NCBI RefSeq assembly: GCF_030604785.1
Contig: NZ_JAUVVF010000007.1
Location: 1 to 64,000 of the forward strand
Direction: 5' to 3'
DNA length: 64,000 nt
From: Paracoccus sp. (in: a-proteobacteria)
Lineage (GTDB): Bacteria; Pseudomonadota; Alphaproteobacteria; Rhodobacterales; Rhodobacteraceae
Shown one piece after another: positions 17,084-26,481 of this stretch (position 1 is its first letter; every line of letters starts with the position of its first letter). The notes under the pieces were generated by a model. The model was given only the letters and a program-made list of their open reading frames with translations. It was not told the DNA's origin and searched no databases. The translations under genes and the position numbers were made by a program.

Positions 17084-18403
17084 TCAGGCGATGGCGCGGT
17101 CGCGCGTCTCGGCCCTGACCAGCATCAGGGCCAGCGCGGCCAGCAGCAGCAATGCGGCAAAACTGCCTATGGCAAGACCGAAGCCCTTGGCGAAGACCAC
17201 GGCCAGCAGGCTGGGCGCAAGGATGCCCCCCAGCCGCGCCATGGCGCTGGCCGTGCCCATGCCGGTGCCCCGCAGATGGGTCGGGTAAAGCTCGGGCGTA
17301 AAGGCGTAAAGCGCGCCCCACGTGCCCAGCAGCGCAAAGCTCATCACGATCAGGGCGGCGGCGACCAGCAGAGGCGCGGTCGCAAAGGCGAACATGCCGC
17401 AACCCGCCGCGCTGAGGATCAGGAACCCCGTCAGCGTGGCGCGGCGGCCCACGGCCTCGACCCCCCAGGCGGCCAGCGCATAGCCCGGCACCTGCGCCAG
17501 TGCCAGCACGACGAGGAAACCGTAACCGCGGACAAAGCCGAAGCCCTCGGTCGCCAGCTGGCCGGGCACCCAGACGAAGACGCCGTAATAGGACAGCGAG
17601 ACCAGAAACCACACCGCCAGAACGCCAAGCGTGATCCGCCGCAGTGACCCCGCCCAGATCGAGCGTGCGGCCCCGGCCTCGACCGGCGCGGCGACCAGAT
17701 GGGTCTGGGGCGGCAAGGGCGGCGCGCCATTCACGGCCAGCACCTTCTGGATCACGGCGCGCGCCTCAGCCTGCCGGCCGGTGCGGACCAGATACATGGG
17801 GCTTTCGGGGATCCAGAAGCGCAGCAAGAACCCGATCAGGGCGGGTGCGGCGGCGACGAAAAAGATCCAGCGCCACGGCGCATCGGCCCCGAAGCTGACG
17901 GCAGCCCAGGCTGTCAGTGCGATGACGATGGTGCCGATGGCCCAGAACCCCTCCAGCCAGACCAGCCACCGGCCCCGGTTCCGGGGGGGCAGAAACTCGG
18001 CCATCATGGCGTAGTCGACGGGCAGCGTGCCGCCCACCGCCACCCCGGTCAGGAAGCGCAGCACCAGAAGCCAGGTGAAGTCCCCCGCCCAGACCGAGGC
18101 GAGGCCAAAGACCGCATCCATCGCAACGGTCCCGACCAGCACCCATTTCCGCCCGATCCGGTCGGCCAGCCGCCCAAAGAGGAACGCGCCCGCGAACATG
18201 CCCAGAAAGAACGCCGTGCCGATCTGCAAGGCGGTCACGCGGTCCAGACCGAAGGTGACGGCCACCGAGGGCGCGGCGAAGCCCACCGCGATGACCTGCA
18301 TCGCATCCGCCGCCCAGACCAGCCCGAAGATACCCAGCAGGCGCCACTGGAACCGGCCCGTGCCGCCCTGCGTCAGAGCATCGTCGATGGTCATGCGCCG
18401 CAT
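17084..18403 (-). CDS. MFS transporter, sugar/aromatic-acid (SV2-like) type
   Basis: A 439-residue inner-membrane permease with about 12 helices. MFS motif A occurs as [16 protein letters not shown] after helix 2, motif B-like RFLTGVAVGGTLPVDYAMMAEFLP after helix 4, and a half-repeat motif GVEAVGRRATLTG in the second half; PELYPTHLRGTGMG near helix 10 is typical of metabolite:H+ symporters with the sugar-transporter signature. The substrate cannot be read. I chose ATG 18403 (AAGGG six bases upstream; first residues MRRMTIDDAL are the usual family start) over longer in-frame starts that overlap nothing useful. Divergent from xth. Confidence 0.88.
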   Translation of the reverse strand: MRRMTIDDALTQGGTGRFQWRLLGIFGLVWAADAMQVIAVGFAAPSVAVTFGLDRVTALQIGTAFFLGMFAGAFLFGRLADRIGRKWVLVGTVAMDAVFGLASVWAGDFTWLLVLRFLTGVAVGGTLPVDYAMMAEFLPPRNRGRWLVWLEGFWAIGTIVIALTAWAAVSFGADAPWRWIFFVAAAPALIGFLLRFWIPESPMYLVRTGRQAEARAVIQKVLAVNGAPPLPPQTHLVAAPVEAGAARSIWAGSLRRITLGVLAVWFLVSLSYYGVFVWVPGQLATEGFGFVRGYGFLVVLALAQVPGYALAAWGVEAVGRRATLTGFLILSAAGCGMFAFATAPLLVAAALIVMSFALLGTWGALYAFTPELYPTHLRGTGMGTASAMARLGGILAPSLLAVVFAKGFGLAIGSFAALLLLAALALMLVRAETRDRAIA

Positions 18404-18511
18404 GGCAGGCCCTTTCGCGTTTCCCCAATCCATAGCGCAGGCATCCCATATCGCAACCCGCCTTGGCACCCGGCGCCCCCGCCGCTAGGGTCCGCCGCAA
18501 AGGAGAGCCCC

Positions 18512-19297
18512 ATGTTCACCATCGCCACCTGGAACATCAACTCGGTCCGCCTGCGCGAAGGGCTGGTCGCGCGCTTTCTGGCCGAGGAAGGCCCCGACAT
18601 CCTGTGCCTTCAGGAATGCAAGTCGCCGGTCGAGAAGATCCCCCTGACCCGCTTTGCCGAACTGGGCTATCACCACATCGTCGCGCGCGGGCAGAAGGGC
18701 TATAACGGCGTCGCCATCCTGTCGCGCCTGCCGATCACCGATGCGGGCGACCGGGATTACGCGCGGCTCGGCCATGCGCGCCATGTCTCGGCCCGGCTGG
18801 AAAACGGCGTGGTGATCCACAACATGTATGTGCCCGCAGGCGGCGACATTCCCGACCGCGAGGTCAACGAGAAATTCGGGCAGAAGCTGGATTTCCTGAC
18901 CGAGATGCGCGACGTCTTCCACGCCGACCGCCCCGAACGCTCGATCCTGGTGGGCGACCTGAACATCGCCCCGCGCGAGGATGACGTCTGGTCGCATAAG
19001 CAGCTGCTGAAGGTCGTCAGCCACACCCCGATCGAGGTCGAGCATCTGGCCCAGGCCCAGGATGCCGGAAACTGGGTCGACGTGACCCGCAAGGACATCC
19101 CAGAAGGCAAGCTCTACAGCTGGTGGTCCTATCGCTCGCCTGACTGGGATGCCGCCGACAAGGGCCGCAGGCTGGACCATATCTGGGCCAGCCACGACAT
19201 CGCCAATGCGGCGCATGGCAGCCGCATCCTGCGCGATTGCCGTGGCTGGGAAGGCCCAAGCGACCACGTCCCGGTGCTGGCGCGCTTCGACCTCTAG
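18512..19297 (+). CDS. xth: Exodeoxyribonuclease III (AP endonuclease)
   Basis: A DNA-repair nuclease of 261 residues that cleaves abasic sites and degrades 3' ends. EEP-family motifs are in order: TWNINSVRLR (Asn 8-10), LQECKS (metal-binding Glu35), YNGVAILSR, MYVPAGGD, GDLNIAPREDD (catalytic Asp and Asn), LDHIWAS and PSDHVPV (catalytic Asp-His). The ATG has AAAGGAG seven bases upstream. Length and motifs match exonuclease III (xthA) closely. Monocistronic in appearance; the next gene starts 89 bases later. Confidence 0.95.
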   Translation: MFTIATWNINSVRLREGLVARFLAEEGPDILCLQECKSPVEKIPLTRFAELGYHHIVARGQKGYNGVAILSRLPITDAGDRDYARLGHARHVSARLENGVVIHNMYVPAGGDIPDREVNEKFGQKLDFLTEMRDVFHADRPERSILVGDLNIAPREDDVWSHKQLLKVVSHTPIEVEHLAQAQDAGNWVDVTRKDIPEGKLYSWWSYRSPDWDAADKGRRLDHIWASHDIANAAHGSRILRDCRGWEGPSDHVPVLARFDL

Positions 19298-19385
19298 CGC
19301 CTGCCTGTGACCCGATGGGGCCTTTCGCTTGCGCGGCCAAGGCCCCATATTGCGCCCAAGATCGACCAGAACCTCCGGGGACGCC

Positions 19386-20297
19386 ATGAGCATGCTTTTC
19401 GACGGGGCCGCAGCACCCAAGACCGATGATTTCATCAAGGACGTGACCGAGGCCGATTTCATGGCCGAAGTGGTCGAGGCCTCGATGCAGGTTCCGGTGA
19501 TCGTCGATTTCTGGGCGCCCTGGTGCGGCCCCTGCAAGACGCTCGGCCCCGCGCTCGAGGCCGAGGTGGCGCGCCACAAGGGCCGGGTCCGCATGGCCAA
19601 GGTGAATGTGGACGAGAACCAGATGATCGCGGGCCAGCTGCGCGTGCAGTCGATCCCCACGGTCTATGCCTTCTTCCAAGGCCGCCCCGTCGATGCCTTC
19701 CAGGGCGCGATCCCGGCCAGCCAGATCAAGCAATTCGTCGAAAAGCTGGTGGCAATGGGCGGCGATGACGGCGGGCTGGCCGACGCGCTGGAAGCCGCCG
19801 AACAGATGATCGAGGCCGGAGAGACCGCCGACGCCATCGAGACCTTCACCGCCATCATCGGCGAGATGCCCGACAGCCCCGAAGCCTGGGGCGGCCTGAT
19901 CCGCGCCCATCTGGCCGCAGGCGACGCCGCCGCGGCCTCGGCCACGCTGTCGCAGGTGCCACCCGCCATCGCCGGCGCCGCCCCGGTCGAGGCCGCACGC
20001 GCCCAGCTGGACCTTGCCCGCCAGGCCGAAAACGCAGGCCCCCTGACCGACCTGCAGGCGCGGGTCGAGGCCGACCCCGCCGACCAGCAGGCGCGGCTGG
20101 ATTACGCGACGGCCCTGCACGCGGCGGGCCGGATCGAGGATGCGGTCGAGGTCCTGCTGGACAGCTTCCGCCGCGACCGCGACTGGAACGACGGCGCGGC
20201 CAAGGCCCAGCTTTTCACCATCTTCGACAGTCTCAAACCCGGCGATCCGATCGCGCAGAAGGGTCGCCGCCGGCTGTCCTCGCTGATCTTCGCCTGA
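19386..20297 (+). CDS. Thioredoxin-TPR co-chaperone (CnoX/YbbN family)
   Basis: A 303-residue protein. An N-terminal thioredoxin domain contains the active-site WCGPC (Cys47, Cys50) and the cis-Pro loop QSIPTVYAFFQ; a long Ala-rich C-terminal half with TPR-like helices (ALEAAEQMIEAGETADAIETF, RLDYATALHAAGRIEDAVEVL) follows. This is the CnoX/YbbN arrangement, which works with GroEL or protects proteins under oxidative stress. The CGPC motif suggests it retains oxidoreductase activity. It is the first gene of a tight run with the Lon-domain, Trm112 and rhomboid genes (4-base gap, then overlaps). Confidence 0.9.
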   Translation: MSMLFDGAAAPKTDDFIKDVTEADFMAEVVEASMQVPVIVDFWAPWCGPCKTLGPALEAEVARHKGRVRMAKVNVDENQMIAGQLRVQSIPTVYAFFQGRPVDAFQGAIPASQIKQFVEKLVAMGGDDGGLADALEAAEQMIEAGETADAIETFTAIIGEMPDSPEAWGGLIRAHLAAGDAAAASATLSQVPPAIAGAAPVEAARAQLDLARQAENAGPLTDLQARVEADPADQQARLDYATALHAAGRIEDAVEVLLDSFRRDRDWNDGAAKAQLFTIFDSLKPGDPIAQKGRRRLSSLIFA

Positions 20298-20301
20298 GCC
20301 G

Positions 20302-20928
20302 ATGCGCCGCCGCTTCGATCTTCCCGACCGCATCCCCGTCTTTCCGCTGACCGGGGCCGTGCTGATGCCGCGCGCCCGCATGCCGCTGCACATCTTCGAG
20401 CCGCGCTACCTGCAGATGCTGGAAGACACGCTGAAGACGTCCCACCGCCTGATCGGCATGATCCAGCCCGAGGGCGAAGGACTGGCCTCGATCGGCTGCG
20501 CGGGGCGCGTGGTGGCCTTCTCGGAAACCGATGACGGGCGCATGATGATCTCGCTCGGGGCGGTGTCGCGCTTCCGGCTTCTGGACACGTTCGAGGGCTT
20601 CACCCCCTATCTTCAGGCCGGAATCGACTGGTCCTCGTTCGGCCGCGATCTCGGCGCGCCGGAACAGGATGACGGCCTCGACCGGCAGGCCCTCTTCGCG
20701 CTGCTTGCCCGCTACATGGAAAGCGAGGGCCTCTCGACCGATTGGGAGGCCGCCGCCCAGGCCGAGGACGAGCTGCTGATCAACTCGCTCTCGATGATGC
20801 TGCCATTTTCGGCGGGCGACAAGCAGGCACTGCTGGAATCGCCCAGCCTGACGGACCGGCGCGAATTGCTGGTCGGCCTGATCGAATTCGCGCTGCATGG
20901 CGGCCAGGACGAGGAACGACTGCAATGA
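20302..20928 (+). CDS. Lon N-terminal (LON substrate-binding) domain protein
   Basis: A 208-residue protein with only the substrate-binding domain of protease Lon: [30 protein letters not shown] at the N terminus is diagnostic, and no ATPase or peptidase domain follows. The role of stand-alone LON domains is not settled. It lies between a thioredoxin-type co-chaperone and the Trm112 gene, in the same direction; its stop overlaps the Trm112 start by four bases (ATGA at 20925). This gene order is common in Rhodobacteraceae and suggests a protein-quality role. Confidence 0.92.
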   Translation: MRRRFDLPDRIPVFPLTGAVLMPRARMPLHIFEPRYLQMLEDTLKTSHRLIGMIQPEGEGLASIGCAGRVVAFSETDDGRMMISLGAVSRFRLLDTFEGFTPYLQAGIDWSSFGRDLGAPEQDDGLDRQALFALLARYMESEGLSTDWEAAAQAEDELLINSLSMMLPFSAGDKQALLESPSLTDRRELLVGLIEFALHGGQDEERLQ

Positions 20929-21119
20929 CCGACACCGCCCCCAGCTTCGACCGCCACATGCTCGAGGCGCTGGTCTGCCCGGTGACGCATGCGACGCTGT
21001 CCTACGACGCGGCGCGCCAGGAACTGGTCTCGCGCGCGGCCGGTCTGGCCTTCCCCATCCGCGAAGGCATCCCGATCATGCTGATCGACGAGGCGCGGCA
21101 GATCAAGGCCGATGACTGA
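20925..21119 (+). CDS. Trm112 family protein
   Basis: A 64-residue protein of the Trm112/YcaR family (DUF343), recognised by [17 protein letters not shown] and [17 protein letters not shown]. In eukaryotes and archaea Trm112 activates methyltransferases; the bacterial function is not established. Only one Cys is present, so the zinc knuckle of eukaryotic Trm112 is missing. Its ATG overlaps the upstream stop and its end overlaps the rhomboid start by 8 bases. Confidence 0.9.
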   Translation: MTDTAPSFDRHMLEALVCPVTHATLSYDAARQELVSRAAGLAFPIREGIPIMLIDEARQIKADD

Positions 21120-21789
21120 CCCCCTCCACGACCCGCGCCCGGCGGCCTTTCCGCGCGTCTCGGCACGCAGGCTCGGCCCTGTGGCGCTGCCGCTCTGGGT
21201 GCGGCTGGTCATCCTGGCCTGCTGCCTGGTCGAGGGCGCGCTGATCGCAGCCGGCCTCTTCGGCTACCCGGTCGCCCGCCATGCGACGGTGATGCTGGGC
21301 GGCTTCTGGTCGCCGGTCTTCTGGCAGGGGATCGGCCTCTACCCCTTCCAGCAATGGGTGATGTTCCTCAGCTACGGCCTGCTGCATGCGGGCCTGCTGC
21401 ACCTCGCCATGAACATGATCGGCCTTGCCGCCCTGTCGCGCGAATTGATGCGGATGATGGGCACGGGCCAGATGGCGCTGATCTATCTCGTCTCGCAGAT
21501 CGCGGGCGCGCTGGTCTTCGCCTGGTTCGAACCCGCCGCTGGCCCGATGAGCGGCGCCTCGGGCGCGGTCTTCGGCATCGCGGGCGCGCTGGTCGTGCAG
21601 ACGGCGCTCACGCTCAGACGTCGCCAGCGATCGACGGCACCGCTGGTCCGCGCGGTCGCGCTGATCCTCGGCCTGAACATCGCGCTGACCTTCGCCATGC
21701 CCTCGGTCGCGTGGCAGGCCCATCTGGGCGGCGCCTTGGCCGGGATCGCGCTGACCCTCGCCTTCGCCGCCCGCCGCAAAAGCGCCTGA
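21112..21789 (+). CDS. Rhomboid-family intramembrane serine protease
   Basis: A 225-residue membrane protein with about six helices. The catalytic Ser lies in [12 protein letters not shown] (GxSGxxxG motif), the catalytic His in [12 protein letters not shown], and the [11 protein letters not shown] segment supplies the oxyanion-hole His/Asn found in rhomboids. All key residues are present, so it should be active and cleave membrane protein segments. Overlaps the Trm112 gene by 8 bases. It is convergent with the DUF2268-type gene; a palindromic repeat covers the space between. Confidence 0.92.
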   Translation: MTDPLHDPRPAAFPRVSARRLGPVALPLWVRLVILACCLVEGALIAAGLFGYPVARHATVMLGGFWSPVFWQGIGLYPFQQWVMFLSYGLLHAGLLHLAMNMIGLAALSRELMRMMGTGQMALIYLVSQIAGALVFAWFEPAAGPMSGASGAVFGIAGALVVQTALTLRRRQRSTAPLVRAVALILGLNIALTFAMPSVAWQAHLGGALAGIALTLAFAARRKSA

Positions 21790-21796
21790 CCAGCCG

Positions 21797-21849
21797 CTTT
21801 GCCTTGGCTCAAATATCCTCGGGGGGTCCGGGGGGCGAAGCGCCCCCGG
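21797..21849 (+). repeat. Dispersed palindromic repeat, copy A
   Basis: Begins CTTTGCCTTGG, then an A/T-rich AAATATCC, then a G-run and a terminal hairpin (CCGGGGGGCG, loop AAG, CGCCCCCGG, 21828-21849). It shares the order and sequence of the copies at 43131, 52450, 55149 (reverse) and 57399 (reverse). Located between convergent genes and partly within the end of the DUF2268-type gene, whose last 12-15 codons it supplies. Confidence 0.8.
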
Positions 21850-22549
21850 CCTCTCCGCCGGGCGCCTCGGCCGCTTCCTCCTCCGCGACGGGCGGATCAA
21901 GCGCCTCCGGCTCCTCGACCCCTTCCATCGCCATCAACCGCCGCAGGGCGGGCCGGAAGCCATCGGCCGACGCATGGACCAGAGCCGCCGCATCCCCGCC
22001 TTCGGTCAGATGCTCGGCGACGATCCGGTGGCCCAGCCCGTGGCCGGACCATTTCCGCATCCTGCCGCGTCCCTGGAACCACTCTCCCATATCCTGATCC
22101 CGCCGCGCCCACAGGGCGGCCGCCTGTTTCAGCATCCCCGATCCCGGTCGCACCTGATCCCAGGGATCGGCTCCGCCGCCCAGAAGATCGGTCACGAAAT
22201 GCCCGGCCAGTCCCGCCGCCACCAGCGCCTCGCCCAGGGAACGGTCCACGGGCACCATTTCCCACCGGGTCAGGTGGAACATCTGGCGCGCCAGCATGCG
22301 CCGGAAATGCTCGGGGTCGACGCGATCGGGGTCCAGCACCAGTTCGATGACCCCGGCCGAGGGTGCATGGCCCGCAATCCCCCATTCCGGGATCACCGCA
22401 TCGCCCCGGCGGACGACCAGATCGAAGCGCGGCAGGTCCAGCCGGGCCGAGACCAGTTCCACGACCTCGCGCGCATGGGCGCGGATCTCGGCCATGATCG
22501 GGGTCAGCGCGCCGCGCGCATTCAGCATGTGAACCTGCCAGACAGTCAT
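21809..22549 (-). CDS. DUF2268-type protein with degenerate zinc motif
   Basis: A 246-residue protein that resembles the DUF2268 predicted zinc proteases. In the expected HExxH position (residues about 86-92) it reads ARQMFHLTRW: only the final His remains, so peptidase activity is doubtful. The following SLGEALVAAGLAGHFVTDLLGG matches the family. The C-terminal tail is Pro/Glu-rich and is encoded by the repeat at 21797-21849 (last residues GGASPPGPPEDI). The start has AAGGAGA six bases upstream. It is 30 bases from ftsK in the same direction. The family call is from memory and moderately sure. Confidence 0.7.
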   Translation of the reverse strand: MTVWQVHMLNARGALTPIMAEIRAHAREVVELVSARLDLPRFDLVVRRGDAVIPEWGIAGHAPSAGVIELVLDPDRVDPEHFRRMLARQMFHLTRWEMVPVDRSLGEALVAAGLAGHFVTDLLGGGADPWDQVRPGSGMLKQAAALWARRDQDMGEWFQGRGRMRKWSGHGLGHRIVAEHLTEGGDAAALVHASADGFRPALRRLMAMEGVEEPEALDPPVAEEEAAEAPGGEAGGASPPGPPEDI

Positions 22550-22579
22550 CGATGTCTCCTTCGGCGCCGGTTTCCGCGA

Positions 22580-25180
22580 TCAGATCTCGGGAACCAGAAC
22601 CTCGCGCTTGCCGACATGGTTCGCCGCGCTGACGACGCCCTGTTCCTCCATCTGCTCGACCAGACGGGCGGCCTTGTTGTAGCCGATGGCCAGCTTGCGC
22701 TGGATATAGCTGGTCGAGCATTTCCGGTCGCGCGCCACGATCATCACCGCCTGATCGTAAAGCGCCTCGTCGCCGCTCTCGCCGCCGCCAAGGCCCAGGA
22801 CCGCGTCGATGTCGTCGGCCTTCTCCTCGTCGACGCCCTCGACCACGCCCGACTTGTAGCTGGGCGGCCCGAAGGATTTCAGATGCGTCACGACCTCCTC
22901 GACCTCCTCGTCGCTGACGAAGGGGCCGTGGATGCGGGTGATCCGCGCGCCGTTGCCCATGTAGAGCATGTCGCCTTGGCCCAGAAGCTGCTCGGCCCCC
23001 TGCTCGCCCAGGATCGTGCGGCTGTCGATCTTGCTGGTCACCTGAAAGCTGATCCGGGTCGGGAAGTTCGCCTTGATCGTGCCGGTGATCACATCGACCG
23101 AAGGCCGCTGCGTCGCCATGATCAGGTGGATGCCCGAGGCCCGTGCCATCTGCGCCAGACGCTGGATGCAGGCCTCGATCTCTTTACCCGCGACCATCAT
23201 CAGGTCGGCCATCTCGTCCACGATGACGACGATATAGGGGAAGGTCTCGGGCTGGAACTCTTCCGTCTCAAAGATCGGCTCGCCGGTATCCTCGTCAAAG
23301 CCGGTCTGGACCGTGCGCTTGAACAGTTCGCCCTTGGACAGCGCCTCGCGGACGCGGCCATTATAGCCCTCGATGTTGCGCACGCCCATCTTGGACATCT
23401 TGCGATAGCGGTCCTCCATCTCGCCCACGACCCATTTGAGGGCGACGACCGCCTTCTTGGGATCGGTGACGACCGGCGACAGCAGATGGGGGATGCCGTC
23501 ATAGACGCTGAGTTCCAGCATCTTGGGGTCGATCATGATCAGCCGGCATTCGTCCGGCGTCAGCTTGTAGAGCAGCGACAGGATCATCGTGTTGATCGCG
23601 ACCGATTTCCCCGAGCCGGTGGTCCCCGCGATCAGCAGGTGGGGCATCTTGGCCAGGTTCGCCACGACCGGATCGCCGCCGATATCCTTGCCAAGTGCCA
23701 GCGGCAGAGGCTGCGTGCCGTCGCCAAAGGCACGGCTGGCCAGGATCTCGCGCAGCAGCACCTTCTCGCGCCGCGCATTGGGCAATTCGATCCCGATCAC
23801 CGTGCGGCCGGGCACGGTCGAGACGCGCGCCGACAGCGCCGACATCGACCGCGCAATGTCGTCGGCCAGACCGATTACCCGGCTGGCCTTGAGCCCCGGC
23901 GCGGGTTCCAGTTCGTAAAGCGTGACGACGGGGCCGGGGCGGACCTCGGTGATCTGGCCCTTGACGCCGTAATCGTCCAGCACGGCCTCCAGCATCCGGG
24001 CATTCTCCATCAGCGCCTCTTGCGAGATCTGATGCGTGTCGCCGGCCGTCGGCGCGGTCAGCAGCGCCAGCGGAGGCACCTCGTAGGCCGGGCCGCTTTC
24101 GTCGAAGCGCAGGCGCGGCTCGGCCTCGGCCTGGGCGCTGCGCGAGGGTTCGGTGCGCTTGGCGGGGGCCACGATCTGGCGCGGGGTCTCGGCGCCGAAG
24201 GGGCGCGGCTCGGATTCGGGCTCCGGAACGGCGGCGGGGGCACCGCCGTCGCGGGCCAGACGCGCCGCGACCGCCGCCAGAACCGACGGCCTGCCCGAGC
24301 GCTTGGTGATCGCATCGCTGATGCGGCCGCGCAATTCGTCCTGGGTCGGGGCGGGGCCGTGATCGTCATGGTCGATCAGCTCGGGCTCGATCAGTTCGGG
24401 CTCGGGCATCTCGGCCTCCAGCTCGAAGGGTTCGGGCGCGCGGCGCGTGCGGGCGGGGGCGGGTTCGACGCGCGGCTGCGGGGCCTCGTCCGCGCTGCGG
24501 GCACGACGGTCGCGCAGGCCCGCGACCAGCGCCTGCGCGCCGCCAAAGGCCGCCTGCGCCATCTGCGCGGCCAGCGCCAGACCCATCACGAAGCGCCGCC
24601 ACAGGCCGCGCAGTTCGGCCCGGTCGAAGCCCAGCACAAAAGCAAGGATCGCCACCACGCCCGCAGCCGTCAGCAGGCCCGCCACCCGGATACCGATCTG
24701 CGCCTTCACGGGCATCAGGTTCAGCATGGCGCCCATCACCATGTCGCCGAAATGGCCGCCCAGGCCATAGGTCTGCTGCCATTCGGGTCCCGGCAGCAGG
24801 GTCGAGCAATAGACCGCGACCAGCGCGACCGCGATCGGCGTGAAGATGCCGCGCATCAGCCGCGTCTCGCCCTTGTGCAGCATAAGCCGCAGGCCCCAGA
24901 CGACACCCGCCAGGACCAGCACCCAGGACCCGTAGCCCGCAATCATCATCAGCGGCGAGGCGATATAGGCGCCAAAGCTGCCCAGAAGGTTCTGCGCCGG
25001 TTCGTCCGTCGCCGACAGGAAGCTGGGATCGTCCGAGGACCAGCTGCCCAGGATCATCGCCACGATCACCGCCAGCGTGATCAGGCCCGCGCCCATCAAT
25101 TCCTTGCCCCGGCGTTCCAGCGCGGCGCGGGTGGTCTGGTCGAACAGCGGATCGCGGTGTTTCGCGTGCCAGCTTGCCAT
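22580..25180 (-). CDS. ftsK: DNA translocase FtsK
   Basis: Pumps chromosome DNA at the division septum and activates XerCD at dif. The 866-residue product has four N-terminal membrane helices (to about residue 190), a charged Pro/Ala/Glu linker (about 215-370, shorter than in E. coli), then the motor: Walker [13 protein letters not shown] near residue 520 and Walker [12 protein letters not shown] near 650. A C-terminal gamma domain (winged helix, [22 protein letters not shown]) recognises KOPS. The gene is followed 4 bases later on the same strand by an aminotransferase gene upstream, i.e. it is transcribed after it. Confidence 0.96.
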   Translation of the reverse strand: MASWHAKHRDPLFDQTTRAALERRGKELMGAGLITLAVIVAMILGSWSSDDPSFLSATDEPAQNLLGSFGAYIASPLMMIAGYGSWVLVLAGVVWGLRLMLHKGETRLMRGIFTPIAVALVAVYCSTLLPGPEWQQTYGLGGHFGDMVMGAMLNLMPVKAQIGIRVAGLLTAAGVVAILAFVLGFDRAELRGLWRRFVMGLALAAQMAQAAFGGAQALVAGLRDRRARSADEAPQPRVEPAPARTRRAPEPFELEAEMPEPELIEPELIDHDDHGPAPTQDELRGRISDAITKRSGRPSVLAAVAARLARDGGAPAAVPEPESEPRPFGAETPRQIVAPAKRTEPSRSAQAEAEPRLRFDESGPAYEVPPLALLTAPTAGDTHQISQEALMENARMLEAVLDDYGVKGQITEVRPGPVVTLYELEPAPGLKASRVIGLADDIARSMSALSARVSTVPGRTVIGIELPNARREKVLLREILASRAFGDGTQPLPLALGKDIGGDPVVANLAKMPHLLIAGTTGSGKSVAINTMILSLLYKLTPDECRLIMIDPKMLELSVYDGIPHLLSPVVTDPKKAVVALKWVVGEMEDRYRKMSKMGVRNIEGYNGRVREALSKGELFKRTVQTGFDEDTGEPIFETEEFQPETFPYIVVIVDEMADLMMVAGKEIEACIQRLAQMARASGIHLIMATQRPSVDVITGTIKANFPTRISFQVTSKIDSRTILGEQGAEQLLGQGDMLYMGNGARITRIHGPFVSDEEVEEVVTHLKSFGPPSYKSGVVEGVDEEKADDIDAVLGLGGGESGDEALYDQAVMIVARDRKCSTSYIQRKLAIGYNKAARLVEQMEEQGVVSAANHVGKREVLVPEI

Positions 25181-25183
25181 GGC

Positions 25184-26380
25184 TCAGCCCCTTTCATCCG
25201 TCAGAACGTCGACCATGCGGCGCAGGGCCGTCTCGGTCTCGTCGGCATCGGCGACCAGCGCCACGCGGACAAAGCCGCGTCCGGGGTTCTGCCCGTCCAC
25301 CTCGCGCGCCAGATAGGCGCCGGGCAGGACCTGAATGCCCGCTTCGGCCCAGAGCCTGCGCGCCGCCTGTTCGCCATCTTTCACGGGCAGCCACAGGAAG
25401 AACCCGGCCTCGGGCGGCAGGTAGCCCGGCATGTTGCCCAGAACCCGGTCCGCGATGGCGTATTTCTGCTGATAGAGCGCGCGGCTGGCCGCGACGTGAT
25501 CCTCGTCACCCCATGCGGCGGCGCTGACGGCCTGCACCGGCAGGGGCAAGGGCGCGCCCGCATAGCTGCGCAGGCGGCGCATCTCGCGGATCTGGGCCAC
25601 GCCGCCCGCCGCGAAACCCGACCGAAGCCCCGGCAGGTTCGAGCGTTTGGAGAGCGAGTTGAACATCACCACCCGGTCGGGCAGGCCCATCGCGGTCGCC
25701 ACCTGCAGGGCGCCGGGCGGGGGCGTGTCGCGCCAGATCTCGGAATAGCATTCATCGGCGAAGATCAGGAAATCGTGCCGCTCGGCCAGCGTGATCAGCC
25801 GTTCCAGATAATCGCGCCCCGCCACCGCGCCCTGCGGGTTGGCGGGCGAGCACAGATAGGCCACCGCGACCCGGTCAAGCAGCGCCGGATCAAGGCCCGC
25901 GTAATCGGGCAGGTGCCCCGTCTCGGGCGTGGCAGGGACAAAGACCGGATCGGCCTGCACCGCCGAGGCCGCGACCGCGTAGACCTGATAGAACGGATTG
26001 GGCACCAGAATGGCCGGGCGCTGGCCGTTCTTGCGTTCCGGGCACAGCGCAAGGGCCGCGTTGAACAGCCCCTCGCGCGTGCCGTTCAGCACCATCAGCC
26101 GGTCGGGGGCCACATCCAGATCATAGCGCCGGCCCAGCCAGCCGCTGATGGCGCCCAGCAATTCGGGCGTGCCCTCGTTCACCGGATATTTCGCAAGGCT
26201 GCCGATGCTGTCGGCCATCACCTGCGCGACGAAATCGGGCATCGCGTGGCGCGGCTCTCCGATGGTCAGCACGGTGGGGGCGGCGCCCGGCGCCAGCCCC
26301 GGCGTCAGGTCCGCAAGCAATGCCCGCAGACGCGGGAACGCGTATTCCGGCAGGTTCGAGAACCGCTCGGGGAATGCCAT
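25184..26380 (-). CDS. PLP-dependent aminotransferase class I/II (DapC-like)
   Basis: A 398-residue fold-type I aminotransferase. Schiff-base Lys is in FNSLSKRSNLPGLRSGF; PNPFYQVYAVAA and CSPANPQGAVA (the NPxG motif) and DECYSEIWRD give the other PLP contacts, and the Arg of FVRVALVAD binds the carboxylate. Closest in style to N-succinyl-diaminopimelate aminotransferase DapC and related LL-DAP-type enzymes, which would fit a role in lysine and peptidoglycan synthesis together with dapD at 48040, but this is an inference. ATG 26380 follows GGGAA. Stops 3 bases before ftsK. Confidence 0.85.
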   Translation of the reverse strand: MAFPERFSNLPEYAFPRLRALLADLTPGLAPGAAPTVLTIGEPRHAMPDFVAQVMADSIGSLAKYPVNEGTPELLGAISGWLGRRYDLDVAPDRLMVLNGTREGLFNAALALCPERKNGQRPAILVPNPFYQVYAVAASAVQADPVFVPATPETGHLPDYAGLDPALLDRVAVAYLCSPANPQGAVAGRDYLERLITLAERHDFLIFADECYSEIWRDTPPPGALQVATAMGLPDRVVMFNSLSKRSNLPGLRSGFAAGGVAQIREMRRLRSYAGAPLPLPVQAVSAAAWGDEDHVAASRALYQQKYAIADRVLGNMPGYLPPEAGFFLWLPVKDGEQAARRLWAEAGIQVLPGAYLAREVDGQNPGRGFVRVALVADADETETALRRMVDVLTDERG

Positions 26381-26481
26381 CTCTGCCTCGCTTCGGGGTC
26401 TGCGCCCCGTTTTCCTGACAGAAACTTTAGCGTGATCGCCGCCTTGCGTCCAGCAAAGAGCGGGCAGAGGGCGGGCAGCCC

